From contig JAOTON010001900.1 of assembly GCA_034440635.1 (NCBI GenBank), positions 62,001 through 126,000 of the forward strand: a DNA stretch of 64,000 nucleotides. The letters run 5' to 3'. Under the pieces are notes generated by a model that saw nothing but the letters and a program-made list of their open reading frames with translations, did not search any database and had not been told where the DNA came from. The position numbers were made by a program, and so were the translations under genes. This stretch comes from Lepas anatifera (Eukaryota; Arthropoda; Thecostraca; Lepadidae). This document shows, one piece after another, positions 1-11,330 of this stretch; position 1 is the first letter of the stretch, and each line of letters begins with the position of its first letter.

Positions 1-856
1 CGGAAGCCTTCTGTCAGCCCCGGACATTAGCTTGGGAATTCGCTGTGGCGGAACACTCCTCGATGTTTGAGGCTCTCTCATAGCCTCATGTGTATCACAG
101 ATTCTGAGGATATCTTCTTTCGTTGTTCAAACTGGGAGTTCAACTGCCCTTGAACAGTTATGTAGTTTCACAAATATCCTACCCATGTTTGTGTAGTGGG
201 TTTAAAATGGGGACTTGGATCTGCCAGTTCCTTGAAGCTCCTGTAGGCATAGTGTCGCCACCGGCAAAAGTGGGGGCCAGCCAAACTTCAACCTGATGCT
301 GACAAAAACTTTCAACATCAGTCAAAACTGTACGATTTGGGTCTTTGCCTTCCGCGCGGCTGGATATAAGAATGTTCGGCTTTATTTTTTGACTGAGATC
401 AGGAAATTTTCCGGCCCCCTCCTTCACGTCCTGTAGGAGATTGACCATCGCCAGTCTCTCAGATGTGAGAGAGCAGCAGCTGTAGTATTCTCTGAATCAT
501 TGTATGATGAAATACACTTCACAGATAAGATCAGGGTTGACTTTCGGCTGTATTGGCTTTGGACCTCGACAGCTGACATGATCTTTTTTGGCCTATCTCT
601 AAATCTTGTGGCTCTGCTCAGCAGACGCTAAATTCAGCTCCACAACTTCTCTCCTCTCGACATTCTCAGACACAACTTGTTGAAGACCAATCATTTCACT
701 CTTCACTGACATGACTTCAAAGTTTACGTTTTCTAGAGTTCCTTCGAGTTTATGGACCCTGTCGCGAAGGGCCTGGCTTTCGGATTGAAACATATTGATC
801 CTGGTTCCCAATACCTTCAAAGCTAGTTTACTGGCCTGCGACATTGTGTGAGCCAA
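1..856 (-). pseudogene. ORF1 remnant of a CR1/Jockey-type non-LTR retrotransposon, running off the left edge
   Basis: On the minus strand, 856-599 encodes an 85-residue segment with heptad-like spacing and many charged residues, which looks like the coiled coil of a retrotransposon ORF1. Further 3' (about 450-1) the reading continues with frame breaks. It contains the eight residues YTNMGRIF followed by VKL, and downstream a DILRIC-type segment. The same YTNMGRIF block, with a matching downstream spacing, occurs in the ORF1 at 39052-39630 of the other non-LTR element here, so the two belong to related families. An in-frame stop lies just after the ELPV residues. ORF2 of this copy would lie to the left of the window. 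Assignment to ORF1 rests on the shared block and the coiled-coil character; the exact clade is uncertain. Confidence 0.6.
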
Positions 857-860
857 TATT

Positions 861-1477
861 GAAATGGATCGACCAGAGAAAACTATGGTATGCTTTCTGG
901 TAGCACTTCACTGGCAATGGAAACAACACAGAGAGCTAGGCGGGTACAGATAGTTAGCTAAACGGAAGACAGCAGCATGATAGGAAGCTAATTATTCATG
1001 AAGCGTTAATAGAGGTAGCCATAACAAAATTGCACTTATCTTTCGGAAGACTTTGTAGATGCACTTGCTTGTATGTTAAATATCAATGAATCATGTAGCC
1101 CGAATGCTCTTGTTGCTTAATTTTTCATTTATCTTGTTATAAGTGAAATATCAACTTCAAATCCGGGAGATCAGAGGATGAGCCATTCTCGTGCAGAGGC
1201 AAGAAATGAAGCTGCTTTGTCAAGGTTTCGAGTCACAGAAAAATGCTAATATTTTAAAATTTCCACAAAATCTTTAATCTTCTTTCACTCTTTTCCTCAT
1301 GAGATACTTGATCAATCACTACAAATTTGGCACGATTTTAAAGAATATTTGATACTCTAACCAAAGCGCACACTCACAACTTCCAGAACCGTAATATCAC
1401 GGCGATATAATAATGTGTACCGGAGCGCCAAAAACACGTCCTACTATTTTCAACCGATGAACATGAATGAAGACTTT
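861..1477. other. unassigned AT-rich spacer
   Basis: I see no coding signal, RNA gene or clear repeat boundary here. It separates the ORF1 remnant on the left from the 3' tail of the next retrotransposon. It could include the 5' untranslated part of the left-hand element. Confidence 0.3.
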
Positions 1478-1478
1478 A

Positions 1479-1522
<44 letters not shown>

Positions 1523-1820
1523 TTTATTTCACACTCATGGTGTATATCACACATGCATTCACATACGCATCACATATCATAACATGAGCATATCAGATGT
1601 CATCAGTCAAATACACACACGTCATAATATAGTACATAATACTTGCCTAAAAACACTGTTTGAGGCAGCCCTAATCGACATTAAATCAGCCAATGCCTTC
1701 TTTGATTTTTGCAGCTTTGTTCGATATCATTCCTTTCAAGCATCGCCTAATGTCTGAGTAGGAGCTACTGTCCAAATCTAATTGCAAGAGGCCATATTTT
1801 CTTCTAATACACAAGCAATT

Positions 1821-3768
1821 TTAGGCTAATATACCTTCAAGAGAGACTTTGCTAGTCCTCAAAGTAGCTAAAATAGAGTTACTTGTGGAAAGAGCTTTCT
1901 TAAACGGTAGCTTATTTTTTACATCCTGTAGTGCGAAGATAAAAATATCAAATTCATCACAGATAATATGGTTGCTATGATGCAGAGGCTCAGCAAGTAG
2001 TCGCTTAATGCAGGAGTGATAAGCCACACTAAATTTCCAGAGAGCCATTTTAGAGTTTTCAATGTTCCAAAGAACACTACCGAACAGATGCCCGCAGTAA
2101 GTTTGGAACAATTTAGCAAGTGTCCTTTTATTTTCATAGAAAATCTTAGCTTTCAGTTTATTTGTGCTAAAATAAGCTGCTCTCTTTGCTCTAGATATGT
2201 CTGAGGCATCGCAAAGAGTAGGAGTTACAATGTGGCCTAGTTATTTTAAATTCCTCGACCCAACTAAGCTGGGTACCGTTTAACACAATGCTGATTGTCT
2301 TGCTACCTGGACCAAAGAGATGTAACATCTTCTTGTCATGAAACATCATGGAGACCGTATTTTTACGTTAAACTTTATATCAATATCAACTGCAAAGTTT
2401 TCCATAGTTTGACTAGTTCCTGTAGGCCGTGTGTTGTTGGAGATAACAAGACAACATCGTCAGCATAAACGAGAACGTTAACAGCACAATCATTGATGTG
2501 ACATGCTAATCTCGATGACCGTACTTTATCACGCACACTATCAATATAGCTACTGAAGAGGAGAGGAGAGGTGCAACCACCCTGCCTGACTCCATTATTA
2601 ACTGTGAAAGGTTCTGACAGTATCTTATCCCACTAGATTGCCACATTTTGGGAGTAGTAACATTGCTTCAATATTTTAACGTACCTCTTATGTAAGCCTT
2701 TAGCTAAGAGAGCGTCAAAAAGTTTTGAAGAACATACTCAGTCAAAAGCTGCGTCTAGAAAGCAAGCATAGACACGACTACCTAGTGAAATGTAGTGATT
2801 TACTGTCTCTTTCAATACATACGCTGCCTGAGTGGTCGAGTGACCTCTCTTAAAGCCAACCTGAGCGTCGTTAGTGACCAGATATTGTTGCAGTCGATCG
2901 AGCAAGGCAGTTTCATACAGTTTAGATAAACTAGCTGATAAAGCTATGGCTCTATAGTTGTTGAGATTGTCAAGAGGGCTGGCTTTGTCCTTCACTATAG
3001 GAACTAGAAGAGACTGAGCTAAACTAGGAGGAATATAACGATGAATGACTATAAAATTGAAGATATCCGTGATGAGGACAAGCACGGATCTCCCTAAGTG
3101 ACGAATGTGATCATTTGTCAGTCCATCGGGCCCAGGTACTCTTCCAGTACTTAGGTTTGCTAGGGCTGCTGTGATTTCGTCGACTGAAAACATCAATTCT
3201 GTCATCAGCTATATCTAATATGGCAAGGAGTTCATCATCCGAGCTTTTACATGAAGAATCATTACGAACACGTTCAAAGTGCTCCTTCCACATGCCGGTG
3301 ATCTGTATTCCCCCATTAACGCCATTCAAGGTGGATGGGAGGCAAACTCGTCCCCCCCAGATCCCTGTTGACTAACCTCCAGAACTCGAGGTTACGTTTT
3401 CCTCGTAGAGAGGCGGTTAGTTTATCTGCTGTGAAGGAGTTAACGTTACTTTTACATTCCCTAAACGCGTATTTGAACCTAGTTCGAGTGTATCGCATAA
3501 TATTTGCCTCTAGACCCTCCTGAGGGCTCCCACATGCTTTCCAAACCAGAAAAGCACGTCGAGCCTGGTCATGGGCATCTTTAACAATATCATTCCAACC
3601 AGGGCAGATGTGTCGTTGTGCATTCCGATTATTCTTTGGAATTGCTAAATATGCAGACTTAATAACTGCCTCTATCAGTAAGTCGCATATTAAGTCGATG
3701 ACAGAACAATGTGCACTAACCGTACAAGCAGAGCTACACAGACTTTTCAACCTATTGAATGGCTCCAA
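1821..3768 (-). pseudogene. ORF2 reverse transcriptase and C-terminal region, frameshifted
   Basis: The 3768-3316 segment is a basic linker typical of the region between endonuclease and RT. RT proper begins near 3320 with a WKEHFERV stretch and continues at 3205 with a GPDGL segment, then a NYRAIALS block, an FLDAAFD catalytic motif A near 2745, the motif NGVRQGGCTSPLLF near 2580, and the active-site YADDVV near 2460. The C-terminal part (2240-1821) has an LGHI segment and a LFQTYCGHLFG segment, both usual in this RT class. All catalytic aspartates are still visible (FLDAAFD and YADD), but frameshifts near 3320 and 3200 and stops near 2740 and 2630 break the frame. The domain order matches non-LTR ORF2 proteins; it would have copied RNA at nicked chromosomal targets. 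Confidence 0.8.
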
Positions 3769-3965
3769 GGCGCTTTCTGACAGAGACTGTAAGATAAGTT
3801 AATTATGCATGAGAAATCACTGAGAATCAGCGTTTTTCCAATTCAAAGTAGCGGGTTCGAAATTCCGTGCTTTCCCTCGTAACGAAGCTTTTACTAGTAC
3901 GTTCATGTGAAGCTCTAAGAGCAAATGATCTTTTGTACTGAAATCATATCTGATACCAATACTTT

Positions 3966-4600
3966 CTACTTTGTTTTAGAACATAGGACTGGCAATACAG
4001 TGATCAAGCCAAGATGTAGATATTTCTGAGGAACAAATGAATGTAAACGAGGACGGTGATAAAGATTCAACATCGGCGATAAGCATTGCAATTTCGTCGC
4101 AAAACTCTGAGAGCTCCTTGTAAAAACGAGACCCATGGCTGTTAGCATTAAAATCCCCTATTACCGCATACATGCATGAAGTTGGCCTAACTTGTACAAT
4201 GATGTTATGAATCAAACCTAACAACATGCAATATTAATCACAGCTTTCCTGGTCCCTATAATCAGTCCGCATGTACACATTCAGCAGAGTTACCAGACCC
4301 TCCCTAGTGGTAAGGTCAAGCTGCATCAGCCGGTCACAGTTAGGCACGTGACACACCCTGACTGCTGTGTGAATACTTTTTCTTCATAAAATTGCTAATC
4401 CACCATAGGGTCTTCCCCGTAATACGTTAGATGAGAAATCAAAGGAAGTAGTTCCAAAGCCTGCAAAGTCTTCGTGGATATTGTTCACAATGTCCAGCTC
4501 AAACCCTAGCAAGCCATGTCTCCTGCAGGAATATTATATCATTTAGAGAACAAATATTTCGTACTTCCTGAATTGAACTTTTCAGTGACGGACAGTTGTA
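3966..4600 (-). pseudogene. ORF2 N-terminal endonuclease domain, broken
   Basis: The minus strand shows an FLQETWL motif near 4540, a GRPYGGLAIL segment near 4400, a GDFNAN motif near 4150 and an SWLDH motif near 4000. These are the metal-binding and catalytic blocks of the exonuclease/endonuclease/phosphatase fold used by non-LTR elements to nick target DNA. A frameshift directly follows FLQETWLARV, and other frames are needed to read through the whole domain, so it cannot be made as one protein. Confidence 0.75.
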
Positions 4601-4643
4601 TCAAGATAATCTGACGATGGTCATAGAGAGTATACTGACATTT

Positions 4644-5832
4644 AGCTAACTACCATTTTGCTTGCGCTCAAAAACCGTTTTACAGTTACGTTACAGGGCC
4701 AAGCCTCCGGTTTAAGAATCCTAGCGAGGAGTTGAGTCGGTAAAGACATTTTGAAACCCCGGTAACCCCATTTTTGGAAGCAGTGACATACTTCTTCTAC
4801 AACTAAGGCCTGAGCAACCCCTGTATAATCAATAACATGTTGTCTGACATCCTCAGCCGAGACAGAGGCGGCCAGTCTGCCGACAAATATATCAGCCGCC
4901 TAACAGGAGCTGGCACACCCAACAGCTTCCCCTGGAAGGCACCAGACCCACGAATACTCCTTGATTTATTATATACAAAGCAGAATTCTCAGTAGGCTTT
5001 GATGTTATCTTGCCCTTCTTTCTCGTAACGAGTTAAACCCGTCATCTGATGACTCAGAGGCTGATACAGCACCTGAGCTCGACACCGTTCCTGAAGTCGG
5101 GGTTTCGTCCTTACCTGCGGCCGCCTCAGCCGCTGGAGCGTCTCCCAGCTGCAGGGCTGTGTCAGAAGGGGACGGGCCAGCTGTGCTGTCGGTGGGTCCA
5201 GGCTCTGGCGTTTCAGCTGGCTTGGCCTCCGGTCTGCTAAGGGGCTGGCCAGGGACAAGCTGAGCATGATCTGTCCCAGTAGTAGTTACATCAGTGCGAG
5301 CTGGCTGATTGGGCTGCGCCAAGCCGGCATCAGCAACAACATGGCTGTAAAAGTTACGAGATAACGGTTCCGCCTTTTGCTGCTTTAAGACACCTATGCT
5401 GCGCTCGATGTCCTTGAGCTTGCCAACTAACTCAGAACCTAGATCTCCGATCGTTTGCTACAGCTTGGAGATATGGGAAGCTATTCCCGAGTCATGGCTG
5501 GCTACATTCGGTACGTTGTCCATATCTACCGCGCAGAAGATGGGCAAAGACCACCCTTCCTTGTCAGCTGTCTGAAGGGCTTTAAGCATGTCCCCTGTGT
5601 CAGACTTGGCCTTGGCCGTCGATCCATTATCGCGACGTCTGATATGTCGAAGTTCACGCCTGTTGCCTGCACGATCCTTCACTACAGTGTCCCACAAAAT
5701 ATATTTTGCTTCTGAAACATGGTCCACGCTGCAAAAATATACAATTATTTTCACCAAATCTTCAAACGGGATGGTATTAAGCTTAAACTTAGCAAAGCAC
5801 AGAAGTTCATTTTGTAGTAAGGACGTAGCCAT
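4644..5832 (-). pseudogene. ORF1 protein of the same element, one stop and one frameshift
   Basis: Minus-strand reading from 5832 to 5005 keeps one frame, interrupted only by a UAG at 5458-5460. The part from 5322 to 5005 is a Pro/Ala/Ser/Thr-rich linker. After a frameshift the sequence from about 4905 to 4644 reads ADIFVGRLAASVSAEDV and onward to a stop at about 4644. This IFVGRL-x-SV-x-x-EDV pattern is a recognised C-terminal RRM-like module in ORF1 proteins of invertebrate non-LTR elements, where it is thought to bind RNA. The first methionine at 5832 gives a plausible start. There is no sign of host function. Confidence 0.65.
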
Positions 5833-6038
5833 CAGAATACACCCACCGTCACCACTAACAATAGTGCGATACAGTTGGCACAGTCACAACTCAACTTCCT
5901 GCTAGGATATTAGGTGAATTACTGATTATGATTAAAAGCTGTCGCGGCCAGCGCTTTTAATTGGCAAGGAAAGTATTTTCTCACTAAATTTTATGATAAA
6001 ATATACTTATAACCAGAGAAAGACCCTGTGAGGGGGAC

Positions 6039-6542
6039 TGTGCTCTGAGCTTAGGGGCACATGCCTTTTGATTAACCCTCACCAGAATCCACCAGGATAA
6101 TAATTATTGGTATTTATTTAAATAAATGCCAATAATTATATGTTATGAATTGAAGTGCAAACTCATTTGTTGTGCCCACTGGCTTTGTCGTGACGAACCA
6201 GCCATGGTTAAACGCGGATTAAGCTCCACGGCTCCCACACGGGCCGTGGGAGGATTGACATCGTGACATTCGAACACAATTTTGCTGCTGGAATAATTCG
6301 TGCGATAACTTTTTAACGCGTTTACTAAGTTTCAAATTTTCAAGGGTCGGTACCAGTAGGAGTAAATAAAAGGCAAAACAGGCCAGTTGTTTGGCATGGG
6401 GAGTCGTGTGCCAGGGCTGAAAATTGTGAAAAACTATTTTTTCATATTTAAATGAATAGCAGAAATCCTGGTTTAGGGGCTATGCTCTGAGCTTAGGAGC
6501 ACATGCCTTTTGATTAACCCTTGCCAAAATCCACCGCATAAT
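6039..6542. repeat. 64-bp direct repeat flanking a palindrome-bearing segment
   Basis: A segment of about 64 bp beginning with the words CTGTGCTCTGAGCTTAGG at 6039 recurs with a few changes at about 6480 (CTATGCTCTGAGCTTAGG), both followed by ACATGCCTTTTGATTAACCC. Between them lie a 40-bp palindrome and unassigned sequence. The arrangement could be two solo ends of a repeat family or one element duplicated in part. Confidence 0.55.
6100..6139. repeat. 40-bp AT-rich palindrome
   Basis: The two 20-bp arms meet at TTTAAA (centre between 6119 and 6120) and differ at a single pair (6111/6128). It could extrude as a cruciform. No flanking gene makes it a terminator. Confidence 0.8.
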
Positions 6543-6662
6543 AGGAAACGTATTTAATCAGGAGTGCCTCGGCTATCGCAAGCCGTTTTAGCGATAGCTC
6601 ATTTCGCGTTAGCTCCAATTTACAATGGGAGTTGCCTTGTGCTCTTATTCCCCATCTGGGGA

Positions 6663-6845
6663 TAAGGTGGCTTAGTGGATTGCACCCTTGTCTTCTAATC
6701 CACCGGTCCCGGGTTCAAGTCCCGGCGGAGCCTCTGAATAAGTCGATCTGATCCCCAAAATCCCTTCCAACAGGGTGAGAGTTGGCGACGCCGTATGACC
6801 CTGGTAGTTGGTGCGTCGTTAAACCCCAACAATTATTATTATTAT
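6663..6845 (+). mobile_element. tRNA-derived SINE with tRNA-Arg(UCU)-like head
   Basis: The head contains an A box (GTGGCTTAGTGGAT) and a B box (GGGTTCAAGTCC) inside a perfect T arm (CCGGG-TTCAAGT-CCCGG). The anticodon loop region reads CTTCTAA, as in tRNA-Arg(UCU). The acceptor arms do not pair (GATAAGG against CGGAGCC), so this is not a working tRNA gene. The body ends with GTTGGTGCGTCGTTAAACCC and an ATT-repeat tail. The same 3' block recurs near 32190, defining a family. The internal promoter would be read by RNA polymerase III. Confidence 0.75.
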
Positions 6846-6849
6846 TCCC

Positions 6850-7218
6850 CATCTATTCAAGCCCAGCTCATGGGGCCCCTAGTGACAATCAGAGCCCTCC
6901 AGAGAAGCTGCCCCCATCCTCCCCCAGTTTTGCCCCCATGGATTAGACTAGCTCAGTGGCCCTCCGAGATGATGGGAGTTGGCCTGGTATTCTTATTCTC
7001 TGTCTATTCAAGACCAGCTCAGGGGACCACTGATGTAGATCAGAGTCCCCCAGAGCAGCTCATGCTTCGCCCAAAGACTAGACTTGCTCAGTTGCCCCCA
7101 GAGATGGGGTCATCAGACTAGATCAATGGACCACAAATAGGCTTATAGGGCCTTGAACCAGCTCAGGGAGCCCCAGACCAAGTTAGCGCCAGATCACCTC
7201 AGGGGGCCTCAGGCCAAC
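6850..7218. repeat. degenerate AGCTCAGG-type satellite, first block
   Basis: Loose repeats of about 25-35 bp carry words such as CCCAGCTCA, GACTAGCTCAG, GACCAGCTCAGG and AGGGGCC. The units are too diverged to align exactly. The same word set appears at 7664-7770, 10780-11330, 13000-13080, 23600-23950 and, in reverse orientation, 45480-45740. Two MITEs have landed inside it. Confidence 0.6.
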
Positions 7219-7663
7219 TTAAAGGGAATGTAGCACCTTGGTCGAATCCTAGAATTTAGTGTAATAAGGGGTGTTTTTAGCCGAAAATCATGGGACCATC
7301 CATTATTTCTCTGAAAAATGTACAATAAGCTCAAAATGTTATTTTTTAAATTCGCCTCTAGGGAAATAAATAAATATCTGCCTGTGGATATGTCATGATC
7401 TGGCAACCACTACCATATTCAATAGGCTTCAATTGGCTGATACTCACCGTGACGTCAGCATATGTCGTCACACCAACAACTGACAGCTGTGGCCTGCTGC
7501 TAAGGGTACATGAGGGTACATTTCAGGTAGGTTTTAGCTTTTTTCTATGGAAATCTCGAGTTCCAAGACAAATGATATATTGAGTACCGGGTTTTTCGGA
7601 CTTGCTTTACAACTTGGCTATCTCAGTTAAAATCACGTTATGAAGGTACCACATTCCCTTTAA
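7219..7663 (+). mobile_element. T2/Kolobok-like MITE, copy A1
   Basis: This 445-bp element begins TTAAAGGGAATGTAGCACC and ends GGTACCACATTCCCTTTAA, so the ends are inverted copies and the terminal TTAA is the expected target duplication. The TTAAAGGRR terminal motif is the signature known for T2 MITEs, which are linked to the Kolobok superfamily. Its inside includes AGCCGAAAATCATGG, CACCGTGACGTCAGCATATG and CTATCTCAGTTAAAATC, which recur in the other copies. It has no coding capacity. Confidence 0.85.
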
Positions 7664-7770
7664 GGGGCTCTCACAAGCTCAGCGCTCAGACCGGTTCCAT
7701 ACTAGGCCAGGGTACCCCCAGGACCCAGCTCCGTTCTTGGGCCCCAGATCCAGGGCCCTGAAATTGCTTT
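7664..7770. repeat. degenerate AGCTCAGG-type satellite, right of MITE A1
   Basis: The satellite resumes directly after the MITE (GGGGCTCTCACAAGCTCAGCGCTCAGACC), so the MITE inserted into a pre-existing array. Confidence 0.5.
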
Positions 7771-8500
7771 CACGCAAGGTGGAGAGTGAAGTCAAAACTC
7801 CAAAAAGAGGCCAAAATCCCCCGCCTTCTTAACATGCCTCGTATTTGTCGCTAAGTCTTTTCAGGCGTATAAGTCCCAATTACGGCCCTTTTCCTGGACC
7901 TGTTTATTGCTTTTTACCAAACCAATACTTAAAGATTATGAAATCTGCAAGACACGTTCAAGAAAATACTTTCAACTCAGCAGAATGATGTTATTGATTT
8001 AGAAATGTAGGTATATGTCTTCATAATACAACTACCAATCAACTACCACCAGTCTTTTTGCTTTGACTGACAGCAAAGGAAAATATCTGGTTTAGAATGG
8101 AAATGAAGAATCCTCATTCTGCTACCTACTAGTGGAATGAAAATATTCTGACACACCACAATTGTAGGTACCTCATATATAGATAGGACCTCATAATCTC
8201 GAATCTCAAACCCATTTACACAGAATTAGGAAACCATGTAATTTCTAATGTTGATATATATATAATACATTATTTGGCCCTGATGTCATGGTAAATAACT
8301 TACCAGATAAATCCCTCTTCCCCGTATTTTGATGTTCTGAAACATTCCCCCATCCGATCAACACATAGGTTATCATTATTTAATGCAAGACGCGGGGTTT
8401 AAACAAACAACCGCTGCCAGGATTATTTTGCTTCAATGTGTGACAACCACCAGCCTATACTTGTATGTACAACCAGTTTAGACGGAGAGAATTGCAACCA

Positions 8501-8553
8501 CAGGCTGCCCCTTTTGTGGCTTAGAAATCACGAGCCACAAAAGGGACAGCCTG
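8501..8553. repeat. hairpin with 21-bp arms
   Basis: CAGGCTGCCCCTTTTGTGGCT-type left arm (8501-8521) and its inverted copy (8533-8553) differ at one position, with an 11-base loop. It could be a decayed miniature inverted repeat. Confidence 0.8.
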
Positions 8554-8619
8554 AGCTTTCCTCTCAGCTTTGGAAAAATTTTGCAAGGTATCATGAGGTA
8601 TCACCTAGTACTGCACTTA

Positions 8620-8639
8620 GTAGGTAGGTACCTACCTAC
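8620..8639. repeat. perfect 20-bp palindrome of TAGG/CCTA words
   Basis: GTAGGTAGGTACCTACCTAC reads the same on both strands, centred on GTAC. Confidence 0.85.
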
Positions 8640-10307
8640 CCACTATAAATTTTTAAGAGGGGAGAAATAGTTCAATTCATCGTGAATCAGAGCATATTTT
8701 AAGAAATTGCGACTGGTGGGCATTTGGCTGAAAAGGGCACGAATTGTCACCAAAAGAGCACTCCTAGAGTATCAAATGATTGGTGACTGGTGGGCACTGG
8801 GCCGTTCTTGGGAGTTCACTGGTGGATATAGCGTGGGGGACTGGCGGGCAAAATGCCCACCACTTTGTGGCTTAAAATATGCCCTGTCGTTAATTTACCG
8901 AAAGGCAAGCTACAGTATCAGACATAAGAAATGAGCCCCCATCCACCACATCCTTTCCAACAGCAGCTTAATATTCGTTCCACGCACTCACTCAATTTCC
9001 AGTCTTGTTTCCAAAATCATACTGACCTCAAAATTTGGTTTTCGCTGCCTTGGTCATATTCGCGCCTCAAGACAGGACTCGCCAAGGTTACCGAAGTTAC
9101 TTAGAAACTCACCGCTTGCACTTGCCTGCACCCATTCATGACACCCGCGATCATTTCAACTGACCAAATACGGCAAAGTGACGTCATTTTTCTGAATGGA
9201 TGAAATACAGCCTAGGCCTTTTCACCGAGGTCAATTCAGTACTTGGAGGTCTTTTGAATCCCATTTCTCATCAATAAACGTACGGTTGAGGGCAATGGAA
9301 CGCTAGAAATGTTGCTTACGCATGTGTTAGCTTGGAAGAATCATCAAAAAGAAAAGAAAAAACTAAATATATTGAAAGGTGGAGTTGGCCTCATTTAAAG
9401 TGGAATTTTTACTGAAATGACGATGTAGTTCAGAGCTGTTGAAAAATTTCAAAGAAGCTCTTAAGTTGCATGGTAATAATACTTGGAAATTGATAATTCT
9501 TTTGTTCTTTAAGAAAACGTGCAGGTTTTTCGAGCTTTTGTTCAGTAAAACAATATATGGCCTAGTTTATTCATCAATGTTACCAATATGAAAAAATAGC
9601 CTGAAAACCATGGTTGATTTTGGTGGATTCTCTTAAAATCATCAGATTACTTCGACATTATTGGTGGTCTTGATAGGAATCTACGTTTCATTTTTACTCT
9701 TTCAAATGCCGCTTGTATCCTATTATAATGCTAATAATTACCGGAAATTAAAAATGGGCGAAAACGAATGCGCCTCGATCTATTTGACCTCGCCGAAGAA
9801 ATACCCAAGTGAAGAAATTTCTTCGCTTGACAATCTGGTAGCAGCCAATCCAAAGGCTAGCAAGGGCAAAAAGGATGCGCCATCTTTTGTATTTGAAAGG
9901 GCCAAAGCTTATCGACCAAGACAAAGTTTGTTATACCTCCAGAAAACCTTATTTGCCTCACTTTTCATATATCACCCATGGTGTTTTTACTAGGGGTTTT
10001 GTGTTTTAGTATGTGGCTGGCTGGGATTTTTTGCACGGTGTTGGCATGTTGTTATCGTTGTTGGTGTGTATAGGAGTAGTATTGGCATTTGAGATTGGCG
10101 AGAGGACGTAACCAGGCAATGTATTACATCAATGGTGGTTGGGGATTATTCTAGTCTGACTTGGGTATTCACTGTCTAAATTTAGATGCATATTTTACCC
10201 GCTTTTATTATACCAGCCGTTTTCATGCCCAGGATTCCTCCAGCAAGTGAGGCCAAAACCTGTCCATAGTGAGCGCTAAGTAAAATCTGGAAAGATACGT
10301 TTCCCAC

Positions 10308-10758
10308 TTAAAGCGAACGTGGCACCTTGGTTGAATCTGAAATTTATTGCAATAAGGGGTACTTTTAGCCGAAAATCATGGAATCATCCATGAATTTCTC
10401 TGAAAATGTACAATAAGCTCGATAATTTGATTTTTAAAATTCACCTGTAGGAAAAAATAATTATCTGCCAGTGGATGATGTCATGATCTGGCAACCACCA
10501 CCAAATTCAATAGGCTTCAAGGTCTTCGGTTGCTTGATACTCACCATGACGTCAGCATATGTCGTCACACCAACAGCCATGACAACCGTGACCTGCTGCT
10601 AACGGTACATGAGGGGTACATTTCAGGTAGGTTTTAGCTTTTTTCTACGGCAATCTTGAGTTCCAAGACAAATGATATATTTACGGGTTTTCGGACTTAC
10701 TTTACAACTTGGCTGTCTCAGTTAAAATCACGTTATGAAGGTGCCACATTCCCTTTAA
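10308..10758 (+). mobile_element. T2/Kolobok-like MITE, copy A2
   Basis: Same family and orientation as 7219-7663. It starts TTAAAGCGAACGTGGCACC and ends GGTGCCACATTCCCTTTAA, with TTAA at both tips. The interior matches copy A1 along its length, including the CCATGACGTCAGCATATGTC block and CTGTCTCAGTTAAAATC near the right end. It too lies next to the AGCTCAGG satellite. Confidence 0.85.
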
Positions 10759-10779
10759 AATTGTGAATTTCAGGACACT

Positions 10780-11330
10780 GCTTTGATCAGCTCTTGGGCC
10801 CCAGATAAGTTCAGGGGCCCCAAGTCAGGTCAGGGAGCCAGATCAAGTCAGGGGTACTAAATCAGCTCAGAAGCCACATAGCAGCTCAGGGGCCCTCATC
10901 AGCCTCGATGGGTCACGATCAGCTCAGGGCCCCAGAGCTGCTCAGGAAATTAAGGTATCAACTCAGGAGACCCAGATCAGCCTAAAGGGCACCATATTAG
11001 CTCAGGGGGCACCAGACTAGCTCAGAGGGCATCAGATGGGCTCAGGAGGCACAAGGATGGCTCAGAAGGCCCCAGTTACACCCAGGTGGCATTAGTCTGC
11101 TCAGGGGCACCAGACCGATCAGCTCGGGGGGCCCAGATCAGCCCTTAGTCTCCAGACCAGAGCAAGGGCCTAGATCAGCTCAGGGAGTAACATATCAGCT
11201 CAGGGCACACCGGACCAGCTCAGGGGACACAAGATATTCTAAAGAAACATCAATTATCAGCTCAGGGGGCACCTGATCACCTCAAAAGGCACAATATGTG
11301 CTCAGGGACAGACGATCAACTGCAGGAACT
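10780..11330. repeat. degenerate AGCTCAGG-type satellite, main block
   Basis: Here the unit is clearest, with alternating words CAGATCAGCTCAGG, GGGGCACCAGACTAGCTCAG and AGGGGGCACC, repeating about every 25-30 bp with much divergence. No coding frame survives through it. Confidence 0.65.

Larger units (their letters stand above)
1478..5890 (-). mobile_element. degenerate full-length-type non-LTR retrotransposon (ORF1 + endonuclease/RT ORF2)
   Basis: Read on the minus strand, the element has the classic order: ORF1 (5832 to about 4644), apurinic-type endonuclease (about 4600-3966), linker (3768-3316), reverse transcriptase (3205 to about 2170), a C-terminal domain ending at 1821, a short 3' UTR with an AATAAA-like signal, and a 3' tail of TTA repeats (plus-strand AAT repeats at about 1478-1521). 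Several frameshifts and stops interrupt every domain, so the copy is dead. The (TTA)n tail rather than poly(A), together with the CR1/L2/Jockey-like protein layout, places it in the Jockey supergroup; the exact clade is an inference. The left boundary is marked by the microsatellite tail; the right boundary is approximate. Confidence 0.8.
7771..10307. other. non-coding region with short palindromes and no recognisable gene
   Basis: ORFs here are short and lack recognisable motifs. The region includes a perfect 20-bp palindrome (8620-8639), a 21-bp-arm hairpin (8501-8553), and three copies of GACTGGTGGGCA or a near variant between 8709 and 8850. A 110-codon frame at 9661-9993 has no recognisable motif. 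Confidence 0.4.

Noticed and set aside
6663..6735. Functional tRNA-Arg gene
   Set aside because: The A and B boxes and T arm are good, but the acceptor stem does not pair and a SINE body with repeat tail follows.
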